From Drosophila persimilis (lineage: Eukaryota > Arthropoda > Insecta > Diptera > Drosophilidae), in the NCBI RefSeq assembly GCF_003286085.1, contig NW_020825365.1, forward strand, positions 558,001 through 622,000: a stretch of DNA of 64,000 bases, read 5' to 3'. Positions 38,170 through 47,619 of the stretch are shown here, one piece after another. The notes beneath the pieces were generated by a model, which ran no database searches, was not told where the DNA came from, and saw nothing but the letters and a program-made list of their open reading frames with translations. How positions within the stretch are numbered: the first letter of the stretch is position 1; every line of letters begins with the position of its first letter. The position numbers and the translations under genes are program-made.

Positions 38170-39090
38170 TTTTGTAGTGCAGTGATGTAACACAGCTGGG
38201 GCTTCGTACTAAAGCGGCTCTGCAATATAGCTTCTGTCTGTGGAACTTTGTATTGGTATTATTCTGGTGGAAATTCGGTGGAAAGTCTAGTATAGTATAT
38301 TATAAGCATGGTAGAATTTTTCAAAAGGTACGACTATCGCGCGGGGGCCTATTATGTTTTCCACCCTCTCTCACGCGCTCTCTCACACGCTCTTTGGGAC
38401 AATTGTGTGCATGTGAACGCAAGGTATAACTATATTAGGTGTGGCCGATGGTAGTATTAATCATCACTCTGACCGAAAACCACATATGTGGTATATATGC
38501 TGTCACAATTATGTCCCTTCAATTAAATTTGCTTACCTTTATATTTGTATACTCTGAAAGTGAAGAGAAGTTACCTTTTCAAAAGGCCAATTTTTTTAAA
38601 GAAAAAAGGCTGATTTGTGTGGCAAAACATGGCATATTAAGCGATATATGCAATTCCAAAAATGTTCTATTGGCGCGCTCAATGAGGTCCTGATTTAGAG
38701 TTTTTGGCTCTCGCTCTCTTCGAATCGGTTAAGGCTCTCTTTGAATCGATAGGCAACAAGACTAATTCCATATTTTTAAATTAGGTGCTTTAATTACTAT
38801 ATTTGAATCGACATATGCTGATGATTGGGTACTTGCCATGTGGTCAGTTCAACGGAGCCCAGGACTAGTATTAAAATTGGTATTGATAAGTTAGTTTTAA
38901 TATGTATTTGACTGTATATAACATATCATATATCCATATAAACTTATTTTTTCATTTGGTTGGATCTAAATACAGCAAACGGAAACGACGCGATTTTTGC
39001 TTTCGTCCCAGGCTCTATAATCTAAAACATATCAATTTAAGAAAATGTATTTATTAATTACGTTTTAAAAAAGTTTGAAAAATAGTATCA
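38170..39090. other. Gene-free AT-rich interval
   Basis: No reading frame with coding character is seen. A short GAGA-type CT-rich block lies at about 38363-38395 (tctctcacgcgctctctcac). The rest is AT-rich unique-looking sequence leading into the repeat copies that start near 39096. Confidence 0.6.
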
Positions 39091-39095
39091 TTATA

Positions 39096-40300
39096 TAAAA
39101 TTAACGAGACAGGGTATACAAAGGTCCATACTCCGGTTGACAAGCAACAAGTAAGAAATGACATTCAACTTACGTTGCCACTGTTTTCTTGTTGAACTTT
39201 TTGTTTAAACCTTGTTTTAGTCAAAATACCGTAAATGGGAGTACTTAAAAGTATTTAATCTTGTAGAAAATATATACATCAATGGGATAAAACTATGTGG
39301 GCAGGGTCGAAGATTTTAGTTAGCCAGAATTATACTACGGAATATCTAAATTGAGCAATAGGAACGTTTTACGTTTTTTGTTTGACCTTTTCTTAGGCAA
39401 AGTCCATAAAAGGAAGTATTTAAAAGTAAAAAATTGATTCATTAATCGGATAAAATTACGTGGGCACGGCTGAGGATTCTATCTAGCTAGTAATATTCCC
39501 TGGAATATCAAAAACGGAGAATATGTCTAAGAGAACTTCAATTCGACAGTATATTTACGGTATATTTTTAAAATGGGACGGTATATTTCGGTATATTTCT
39601 GAGGGTCAGACCGTTTACTTTATCGGATTTTCTTATTTTCTTGCCACCACGTCTAGCTCACACACCTCGCAATTTTTAAATTTGTCTTAATATTTCCTTG
39701 TATTTTCCAGTATATTTTAAGACACGTAATGAACTTACCCTCTTGAGCAATGCACCAATGTAGAAACCGTGCATAAACACCACTAAGAGCCAAGTCCCAG
39801 GACGCATCGAATACTAATTCGCGATCAGCATCGAATCCCGGGTCGGGATTCAGAGGTTTTTCACACTGGCGCTTCCATGGGGCTTATATGAAAAGGAAAC
39901 GGGCAAAAAATTTTGAAACGTACACATTTCCCCTTCAGGTGTCGCCTTTGGTAATTACTTGTAAATGTAGTTCATATGTAGCAAATGTGTAGTTAGCGCG
40001 TAGTTACATGTAGGGAAATTAATTTAGTAGAAATTTTTGTTGACCGGTTTTGCTGAAACCTTGTTTTATAAACAATCCAGTAAAGATGAGAGCTGAAAGT
40101 TGACCAATCTTTTAGGAAATTAATGTAATAATCGGATAAAATAATGAGCTCAGAGCTGAGGGTCTTAACTAGCTGGTGATATTCAACCGAATATCAGAAA
40201 CGATGGAATATGATGGAACTTGAATACAAATAATTCGTCAGTATATTTACGGTATATTTTGAAGTTTGTGACGTATTTTCTCAGACTGGCGCAGACACAT
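39096..40300 (+). mobile_element. Dispersed repeat cluster, forward orientation
   Basis: Three diverged units of roughly 200-250 bases can be seen (about 39130-39360, 39361-39620 and 40025-40300). They share an AACCTTGTTTTA-like head, a CGGATAAAAT..GTGGGCA block, a GGATTTTAGCTAGC-like block, GATATTC/GGAATATC, and tails with GTATATTTACGGTATATTT. A different core module (39742-39962) sits between the second and third. Relatives in opposite orientation lie at 42690-43310 and 63180-63850. No transposase is present, so this is a non-autonomous or decayed element. A Helitron-like or MITE-like family is possible, but the class cannot be assigned. Confidence 0.6.
39742..39962 (+). repeat. Core module of the dispersed repeat
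   Basis: This module reappears in reverse complement at about 63438-63690. The best-conserved part reads GAGGTTTTTCACACTGGCGC and continues into TTCCATGG.GCTTATATGAA, nearly identical in both copies. Both copies also share GCACCAATGTAGAAACCGTG-like and CCTTCAGGTGTCGC ends. Confidence 0.75.
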
Positions 40301-40604
40301 TTTTCAGCGTTTTTTTTTAATCAAACCGATTGGCGAATTAGGCAAAAATTAAATAAATTGCCCTAGCATTAAATTGTACTACATTGAGATTGGAACTGAA
40401 AGAGCCGCTACGCCTGCGTCGCCCCCCTGTGTATGCGTACGCTTCTGTCCAAGTGTGTGTGTGTGTTGTCGACTCCAATAAATTCCCACTACCGGTAGAA
40501 CTGGTCTCCACCTTGCGCGCGTTCAAAAACCCCAGCTGCTTTGAGTCATAGATAAGACCCCAGCCGAGCCTGAGCCCAAGTTCGGTTTTGATTTTTATCC
40601 CCGA

Positions 40605-40610
40605 TCAGTT
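40605..40610 (+). promoter_or_regulatory. Dhpr: Initiator (TCAGTT) of Dhpr
   Basis: TCAGTT is the Drosophila initiator consensus. Starting at its A (40607) would give a leader of 35 nt before the Dhpr ATG at 40642. No TATA box is seen upstream. Confidence 0.45.
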
Positions 40611-40641
40611 CATTTGAACCGTAAAACTGGCAGCACGCATC

Positions 40642-41447
40642 ATGTCCGCAGGCCGAGTCGTCATCTATGGTGGCAAGGGGGCACTGGGCTCCGCATGTGT
40701 TGAACACTTCAAAGCCAACAACTACGTGAGTATCCGCTGCCCAAAGGCAAACCTTTCACCTGCAATCGACGAGTTTTAATTGTTTCATTGTTTCTCGGAC
40801 AACCTTCGGCATGTGACTCCCAGTGGGTCGGCAGCATTGACTTGAGCGAAAACGACAAGGCCGACGTGAGCATTGTGGTGCCACGCGATGGCAGCTGGTC
40901 GGAGCAGGAGGCCACTGTGGTGGGTAAAGTGGGAGAAGCAATCGCTGGGGAGAAGCTGGATGCCGTGATCTGCGTGGCCGGTGGCTGGGCTGGCGGCAAT
41001 GCCAAGAAGGATCTGGCCAAGAACGCCGATCTCATGTGGAAGCAGAGCGTGTGGACATCGAGCATCTCGGCGGCCGTTGCCGCTCAGCATTTGAAGGAGG
41101 GCGGGCTCTTGGCCCTTACCGGGGCCAAGCCTGCATTGGAGGGCACTCCTGGAATGATTGGCTACGGCATGGCCAAGGCGGCTGTCCATCAGCTGACACG
41201 TTCGCTTGCTGGCTCGAATTCTGGTCTGCCAAGCGGCTCCCTGGTCGTCTCCATTCTCCCTGTGACCTTAGACACGCCCATGAACCGCAAATGGATGCCA
41301 GACGCAGACTTTAGCACTTGGACACCCCTCAAGGAGGTGGCTGGTCTGTTCTTAAACTGGACCCAAGCCCAGGAGCGCCCCAAGACGGGCTCCCTGCTGC
41401 AGCTAATAACCAAGTGCGACATTACCGAGCTGATAGCCGCAGAGTAG
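40642..41447 (+). CDS. Dhpr: Dihydropteridine reductase (quinoid form)
   Basis: This enzyme uses NADH to reduce quinonoid dihydrobiopterin to tetrahydrobiopterin, the cofactor of the aromatic amino acid hydroxylases. The two exons are 40642-40725 and 40824-41447, joined at Tyr28/Trp29 (GTGAGT donor, CCCAG acceptor), giving 235 residues against about 244 in mammals. The Rossmann dinucleotide-binding motif GGKGALG is at about 10-16. LCVAGGWAGGNA-type sequence is at about 77-88, and the short-chain dehydrogenase YxxxK pair is Tyr142/Lys146 in IGYGMAKAAVHQL. The LPVTLDTPMNRK segment typical of the family follows. It lies tail to tail with Use1, 279 bases apart, and both are bracketed by inverted repeat copies. 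I see no breaks. Confidence 0.96.
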
Positions 41448-41726
41448 TAAGGAAAACCACGGATCCCCATGCTGATGAAATGAATGCTCAAACCGTAATC
41501 TCAATGCTTTCGCTTGTACATAAACTATAAATACATCGCTTGGCGGCTTTCGATCGTTTAATGTTTGTCTGTTTAAACCATTTGGGGGTAACATTTGCTG
41601 AGCTTTTGATAACCTTTTGAACTCTTGAAGAGCTCGGGGAACAGAATGAACTAAAGCTTTTTTCGGATTGATATATAGAAAGACATGAAGCTTCTTGAGA
41701 CTTTAGGTTTATTTGGAGACCGTAGT

Positions 41727-42614
41727 CTACGTTTTCTTTTTCTTCATGATTTTCATGAAAAACACCATGCCTGGAATGAGAGGTATAAACCGGCAGATTA
41801 GTGATGGATCCAAGCTTGCACTTTCCATTAATCAATGACCCACCTACAAATGTACAGAACACAAAGACAAACAGCATCCAGGCCCAGCATTTGTAGGCAC
41901 TGCGCGAGTGCTGCTCTAGGGTCTCGACCTCCTTGCCGAGCGAATTGATGTTGCGATCTGCCATGCCAGAGGATTTGGTCACCAATTCGGTGTCACGTTT
42001 TATAATGCGATTGGCCGTCATCGTCTGCTCCTTGAGGTTGCGCGTCAGCGAGAGCATGTGCTCTGTAATTTTCTCCTGCTTCTGATTGTAATACTTGACA
42101 GCCTCGTTCAAGTTGTCGCCTTCGGTGGCCGGACTATTGGAGCTGCCGCTGGGACTGCCACTGCCGCCGGCGTCCTCGGCAACGCCACGTCGTCGCCGTA
42201 GGGCGTCGCCATCTACTATTAAAAACGGGGGAATTAAGCTAGTGATGGCTGTGGTCTGGTGGCTGGTTTGGCAATCGTCTCACCCTCCAGTAGATCCTTT
42301 CGCATGTGGTTGTAGTTCTTCGTGCTCTCGATCTGCCGCATCTCCTTCAGGGATACTTCCGCAGCCTCGACCTCGTTCGTTTGGATTTTCGTACTTTCCG
42401 TGTAGCCGGTGGTCAGCTTGAGGGCCTGGAGGCGCTCTTTGTACCCGGAGATCCTGCGCGCACTCCGTGAGTCGTCCATGTCTTGCAGCTCGGCGACCAT
42501 TATGTCCAGCGCTTTGATGAACTTTTGCAGGCGCCAGAAGTTAGCCTCGTTCTTGGCTAGCTCCTCGCAGTTGTTCAGCATTACGCGGATGTTCACATTT
42601 AGCTTCGTGGCCAT
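41727..42614 (-). CDS. Use1: Vesicle transport protein USE1, ER SNARE
   Basis: USE1 is a tail-anchored Q-SNARE that acts in Golgi-to-ER retrograde fusion with the Dsl1/ZW10 tether and Sec20. The three exons are 42614-42284, 42215-41844 and 41770-41727; phases match and give 248 residues. The N-terminal half is helical, and a low-complexity Gly/Ser linker sits at the start of exon 2. The SNARE region (ITEHMLSLTRNLKEQTMTAN onward) is followed by a membrane anchor, CWAWMLFVFVFCTFVG, and the tail FFMKIMKKKKT. Lysines at -3 and -4 form a KKxx-type ER retrieval signal, fitting its site of action. The last intron is only 73 nt. Its retention would replace the native tail with a long unrelated extension, so the short third exon is needed for a normal C-terminus. 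AATAAA (complement of 41707-41712) lies about 15 nt after the stop. Confidence 0.93.
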
Positions 42615-42664
42615 TTTTCAGCCAAAAACATAAACAATAACAAAGCCGTCAATGGACTAGAGCT

Positions 42665-42674
42665 CAGTGTGACC
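42665..42674 (-). promoter_or_regulatory. Use1: Core promoter Motif 1 (M1BP site) of Use1
   Basis: The minus strand reads GGTCACACTG, a match to the Drosophila core-promoter Motif 1 bound by M1BP at housekeeping genes. It is 51-60 bases upstream of the Use1 ATG and oriented towards it. No TATA box is seen. Confidence 0.6.
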
Positions 42675-42689
42675 GCGGATTTATCGTTA

Positions 42690-43310
42690 AAATATACCGT
42701 CCGACCCTCAGAAATATACCAAAATATACCTTCTTATTTAAAAAATATACCGTCTATTATACATATTCCTGGTTCTTGATATTCCGGCGTTTATTACTAG
42801 ATAGATAGCATCTTCCGCCCTGCCTACGTAATTTTGTCCAATTAATGAACCTATTTTCTATTAAACTGGTTTATTTTAGACACTTACTTTTATAGCATTT
42901 TGCGTAAAAAGAGGTTTTAGCGAAAATGGGCAAACAAAAAAAACGAGGATAGTCGTTCCTATTGTTAAACTTTGATATTCCGTCGGATATTATTAGCTAG
43001 ATGAAACATTTTGCCATGCCCACATAATTTTATACGATTTAGGAATCAATTTTTTACTTAACTGGCTTATTCTAGATTCCGTTGAAGAGTTCTGGCTAAC
43101 TAAAATCCTTAGTTCTGCCCACATAATTTTAGGCCGTTGATGAATAAAGTTTTTTCAAGATTGGTTAGTTTTTAGTTCTAGCTTTTATTGTATTTTGACT
43201 AAAACAAGGCTTAAACAAAATAGTTCAACAAAAAAACAGTCGCAGTGTTGCTGGTTTTTGAAGAAATGATGCGTGTATAGGCCTTTGTATATTTCGTTAA
43301 TTTAATATGA
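42690..43310 (-). mobile_element. Dispersed repeat cluster, reverse orientation
   Basis: At least three diverged units run here in the opposite sense to those at 39096-40300. Each carries the reverse complement of the GTGGGCA block (TGCCCACATAATTTTA) and of the TCTAGCTAGTAATATTCC block. The left edge has ACCGTCCGACCCTCAGAAATATACC-type sequence matching 39591-39615 inverted. The right edge (CCTTTGTATATTTCGTTAA) matches 39100-39125 inverted. No coding capacity is seen. Confidence 0.6.
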
Positions 43311-43366
43311 AGATACTCTTTGAGCCAAACAAATCAGTGACATCACTGCGACTGTTTAGACACGTG

Positions 43367-43850
43367 TGATGCGCAGCACTTTCACATCCGGTGTCCACAC
43401 GGCACTGATGTCGGTGAACTGCGACAGACGCTGCAGCTCCGCGCAACGACGCTCTCCGTTGACAGTGATCCGCTCCAGTCCGGTCTTGTCGTCCAGCCAG
43501 TACACAAATCCCCCCTAGGCGGCAATGTTGTTCACCTGCGATATGTGCATGAAAAAAGGGCTATCCTGTGGAGAGGGAGCAGGGGATTACAGGATCAGGT
43601 CATAGCCTCATAGCCATTACAGCCCATAGTCATTGCTTACTTGTTCTTTCCATCGAATCGCTTGCCATGGGAATAGTAGATCATATCGGACTGTTTTTCC
43701 AGGTCCAGCACCGTGACTCCTTCCAGCACGCTCATTGCCTTCGATTCGGGCCCGAACGATGGCCTGATGGCTGTCGACATCTGTCCAGAAGAGCCGACAC
43801 CTTCATGGCATACACGGCAATGTTGCGAAGCTTCTGCGAGTTCGCCCAGG
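43367..43850 (-). pseudogene. LRP5/6 (arrow)-like beta-propeller fragment, broken
   Basis: The minus strand from about 43525 reads a YWTD-type blade, FVYWLDDKTGLERITVNGER, followed by TDISAVWTPDVKVL and a stop at 43369-43367. This resembles the last blade of an LRP5/6 propeller (pattern YW.D....ERI..R...Q). Just upstream, MHISQVNNIAA is followed directly by a TAG in the same frame. Farther upstream (about 43790-43640), AMSVLEGVTVLDLEKQSDMI and YYSHGKRFDGK look like another blade in what was an earlier exon. The piece lacks the rest of the receptor and has the in-frame stop, so I call it a relic. The assignment to arrow specifically is inferred from pattern only. Confidence 0.6.
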
Positions 43851-43969
43851 AAGCTAAAAGAGGCAACGTTTTAGAATAGGAGAGAGAGCTTCAGCTGGGC
43901 ACGGATATTCTTGCCGGACACCGGCGGCGGCACATTCGGGCAGTCTGTCGTAGCTGGGGGGGATGCAGG

Positions 43970-44475
43970 GCACGTACATACTTGGCGACATCTGCGTGAT
44001 TAGCCAGGGCAGCGCCAGCTCCACCGAAACCAGGCATTACATTGACTGCTCGGCTGGCTTTAGGACAATGGTGTTGCCGGTAGCCAGTGCGGGTCCCAGT
44101 TTCCAGACCAGTTTCAGCGATTTGCTCTTGTGCCACTTACTTGTTGATGAACAGTCCGTGTAGAGCACCTCTGAGCTCAGGCAGGGAGGAGTAATGAGCC
44201 ACAACTGCAGCAAAGGGCGCCGCCGGTCTTCAAAACGGATGTCCACGGGAAAATCTCCCCCAGATATCTAATAGATTACTGTGTTTTGTTCCGCAATTGA
44301 GATGGCAGTGCTTCGATAAATCGCGACAGCTGATCTCTGGTGGTGGCACTTCCTTGATAGCACAATAATATCTGCAGTGCCAAAACTTTAACGATTTCTC
44401 ATTTTGAATGATCATCTTATCAGCTGAAGGAACACTCAAAAACAAACGTTTAGCATCGTTCATGGTTGATAGCAT
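43970..44475 (-). pseudogene. Aldehyde dehydrogenase fragments, broken
   Basis: The minus strand encodes LVWKLGPALATGNTIVLKPA followed after a few bases by NVMPGFGGAGAALANHADVA. Both are hallmark NAD-binding segments of class 1/2 aldehyde dehydrogenases, but about 20 residues that should lie between them are missing. Upstream (near 44150) the family's N-terminal TGLFINK stretch appears with a one-base frame change. Everything else, including the catalytic cysteine region, is absent. The ORF at 44230-44475 just upstream is not recognisably ALDH. The fragments run in the same direction as, and directly into, the LRP-like relic. Confidence 0.75.
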
Positions 44476-44479
44476 AACA

Positions 44480-45258
44480 AGTTTGAAAGAACTAGAAAAG
44501 TATACATATCAGGAGAGTGCCGTAACCTAGTTAGCGGCTAACAATATGTAAACAATACTCTCAACAAGTTGTGTTGCTGATTTCAGTATACAGACTCTTA
44601 CACACACGTACACATTCCATTCCCGGGCTAAACAAAACGGAAACGGTGCAGGCCGGAATCACTCAGTTACTGGTTGGAATCCGTAGCGTTCGCACCAAAA
44701 ACTAAAACTCCTCCCCTGATAACGCCCAGAGGCTTCTTCAAGAGCGTTTGTGACCTATAAAAAGAACGATAAGAATATATTGGGTAAGTAAGTATGAAAC
44801 CCTGGCAACCATTGCATATCAGCTGCTATCTATCGCGCTCTTTCTCTCTCTCCCAATTTCTCTACATTTTTAAATGCCGGCTTTCCGCTTGTTTTTCTCA
44901 ATTAAGAAGTTCAATTTGCATCAATAAAATGCATTTACAGTGATACAACACTTCCCCGACTGATAAGCGGTATGTTAGGCAATCGGTGTGTGTGTTAATG
45001 GCTGTTTTGACATTCTGATAAGGTGAGATTGGCGGATTAGTATTTTTTTTGCCCCAACCTGACGTAAATGTGGATGGTTTTGTGTTTTATTGTTTCTAAT
45101 CAGCATTTAAATAGCTGTACTATGTTTTCAGCTTAACGAGTTATGACTGTTGGTTGCGACACGTTTACGGTTCGACGCACCAAAACAGCTGAAAAACAAC
45201 ACAAAAAAAAAAAATGTTATAATTAAACGTTTGTTTCTGTTTACGGTTAGAGGTAAAC
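44480..45258 (+). other. Galk: Galk upstream region and 5' leader
   Basis: No coding segment is seen. The stretch should hold the Galk promoter and leader. An untranslated exon and intron are possible, but I cannot place a TSS with confidence. Confidence 0.5.
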
Positions 45259-46988
45259 ATGACTGCCAATGGGAATGGAACTGGTGACATTCTGGGTCCC
45301 GGGATCGAGATCGTTGCCCAACAGAAGCTTCAGCCAGATGCAAAAATGTATGGCCGCATGCAAAGACTGGGCGCCTTTTTCAAGGAACAGTTTGGAGCAG
45401 AGCCGGATTTCTTTGTTCGTGTGCCAGGACGGTGAGTCCTTCCGTTTATTTAAACAGTACCTATAGCTGACAGTATCTTTCGCAGGGTCAACATCATAGG
45501 CGAGCATGTGGACTATTGCGGCTACTCCGTGCTTCCCATGGCCGTTACCCAAAGCATTGTGCTGGCAGTGGGAAGTAATCCCACAGAGCTGCATCAATTG
45601 CAGCTGCGCAATCTGGACCAGGCCAATTTCCAGAACTTTCAGTGTGACTTGAAAAGCCTCAGGTTGGTAATTGTTTCCTTTCCCCAAAAGTAATAGCTGA
45701 CTTACTGACTGACTGATTACGTTCTAGCGTTGAACTTCCACTACCTGGCGGCCCGGCATGGTATAAATACTTCATGTGTGGCGTCAGAGGAATTGAAGAA
45801 CATCTTGGCAGGAAGAAATTTAGTCCCATCGGAATGCGCATTGCAGTCGACGGAAACGTTCCTCTGGCTGCTGGTCTATCAAGTTCCAGTGCCATGGTCA
45901 GCTCTGCTGTTCTGGCCACAGCGCATGTCCAGGGCATGAAGCTGGATCGCAAGGAGCTGGCGTCCATTTCAGCTAAGTGTGAGCAGTACATTGGCACCCA
46001 TAGCGGGGGCATGGACCAGGCCATTGCCTACTTGGGCCGGGAAGGCTGTGCCCATCACATCGAATTTCACCCACAGCTCAATGGAACCCCGGTGATCCTG
46101 CCGGCAGGCAAGTGTTTTGTGGTGGCCAACAGTTTGGCGCAGAAGAACAAGGCTGCCTCGTCGGACTACAATGAGCGGGTGGTGGAGTGCCGCCTTGCAA
46201 CGCGTTGGCTGGCCAGGCACAAAAATCTAAGCAATTGGCAGGAAATCATCCGATTCATTGACCTGGAGGAGGCCTGTGGCATGAACAATGAGACGTTTGA
46301 GAGCTTTATTAAAGAGAAGCTGACTAAATGGGTTTATACGCGAGCCGATATCTGCCAGGAATGGGGAATTACAGAGCAGGAGCTGGAGTCCAAGTACCTC
46401 ACGGCCAACACGCAGCACATGCAGCAGTTTAAACTGCGCCAGCGTGCCTTGCATGTTATTCAGGGTGAGTGGACCTGGACCTAGATATAACATTTTCATT
46501 ATTGTATATTTTGTTGCATTCGCACAGAATCTGGACGCGTGGTTAAATTCCGTAAGATTTGTGAGCAGTTGGCGCTACATGCCAGCGAGGAAGATATCAA
46601 GCAGTTGGGGTTGCTCATGCGACAATCTCACGAGAGCCTGCGCGAGCTCTATGAATGCTCGCATCCAGATGTCGAGCGTCTGATTGCCATATCCGAAAAG
46701 CAGAATGTCAGCGCTCGCGTTACAGGAGCCGGGTGAGTAAAAGCATCATGCCCTTTCCTATCCCTCAAAGCCTAACCAAATCCGGCCTGCCTTTCTTTCA
46801 GTTGGGGTGGCTGCATTGTGGCCATGTGCGATTCCCAGGAAGATGCTGCAAAGTATATAAACGCTTTAAAGCGGGACTACTATGCTCAATTGCCGCCCCA
46901 TCTCTTGGAGCGCCATCAGCCAAATGATTTCAACGAGGTTGTGTTTGCCACCTTCCCGGGCAATGGAGCCGAGCTTTTTGTGCCGTGA
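45259..46988 (+). CDS. Galk: Galactokinase of the GALK2 (N-acetylgalactosamine kinase) type
   Basis: A GHMP-family sugar kinase that phosphorylates galactose and/or N-acetylgalactosamine at C1 with ATP, in the cytosol. The five exons are 45259-45431, 45486-45662, 45728-46464, 46528-46732 and 46802-46988. Phases close and give 492 residues. Motif 1 is [20 protein letters not shown] (about 56-75). The GHMP ATP-binding motif is [14 protein letters not shown] (about 160-173). Motif 3 is ARVTGAGWGGC (about 425-435), split by the last intron. The CGYSVLPMA after motif 1 is more like GALK2 than GALK1, so GalNAc may be the better substrate in vertebrate terms; the fly enzyme's preference cannot be read from sequence. 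It ends 170 bases from the opposing secreted-protein gene. Confidence 0.95.
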
Positions 46989-47157
46989 TTCAATGACCAC
47001 TGTCTATCTTATTACAAGAATGTTTAATCTGCATGTATGCATGTACAATATATTAACAATTTACAAACTAATATACAAATTACACAAAAAAAAAAAATAC
47101 AACAAGGTACGTGGGAAATGGAAGTCCATTCTTCTCAACAGATTTTGCTTCTAATTT

Positions 47158-47538
47158 CTATCTGCGACTCAGCCAGCCGGCGTTTTTGAATAGTTTATAG
47201 ACCTGATCCCGTGGAATTTTCTCCGCCTCGCGATGCACTACAGCCATTTCCTTTGTGGTGAGGAGCGACGCCTTGGCCAGATTGGCGGCTACAACAGGAT
47301 CATTGTAGAATCGCGCACTCTTCGACAGCTCGGCAGGAAGCTCCGACTCCCATTGAGCGTTGCGCACCACTGAGGGATGGGCATCGGCCGTGGCATATCC
47401 CTGATACGGATTTGCCGGCTCAAACGAGTGTGTCGAAGGCAGACCCAATGCCTGATGGTAGAAAAACTGAGCCTGTACGCAGCTCAAAGCCAAAGCGAGG
47501 CATCCAGCGAAGAACGCAACTTGGCAGGCAGTAAACAT
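47158..47538 (-). CDS. Small secreted protein of unknown function
   Basis: A single-exon frame of 126 residues on the minus strand. The first about 23 residues (MFTACQVAFFAGCLALALSC to VQA) form a clear signal peptide with likely cleavage before QFFYHQ. The mature part of about 103 residues has no cysteine and no repeats. It contains NPYQGYATADAHPSVVRNAQ, and its C-terminal half is helical and charged (EMAVVHREAEKIPRDQVYKL) before ending GWLSRR. No domain is recognised. Lack of cysteine argues against toxin-like or antimicrobial scaffolds. It meets Galk tail to tail with 170 bases between stops. Confidence 0.75.
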   Translation of the reverse strand: MFTACQVAFFAGCLALALSCVQAQFFYHQALGLPSTHSFEPANPYQGYATADAHPSVVRNAQWESELPAELSKSARFYNDPVVAANLAKASLLTTKEMAVVHREAEKIPRDQVYKLFKNAGWLSRR

Positions 47539-47619
47539 GATGACTACAAGGATGTGAATGAGGGGGAGGAGAAGCAGAAGGAGTTGGCATTATTGTTAAC
47601 GTTCTAATAAAGTAATACG

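Noticed and set aside
43568..43879. Plus-strand frame of 103 codons
   Set aside because: It is the antisense of the LRP-like relic, whose minus-strand frame shows the recognisable propeller pattern.
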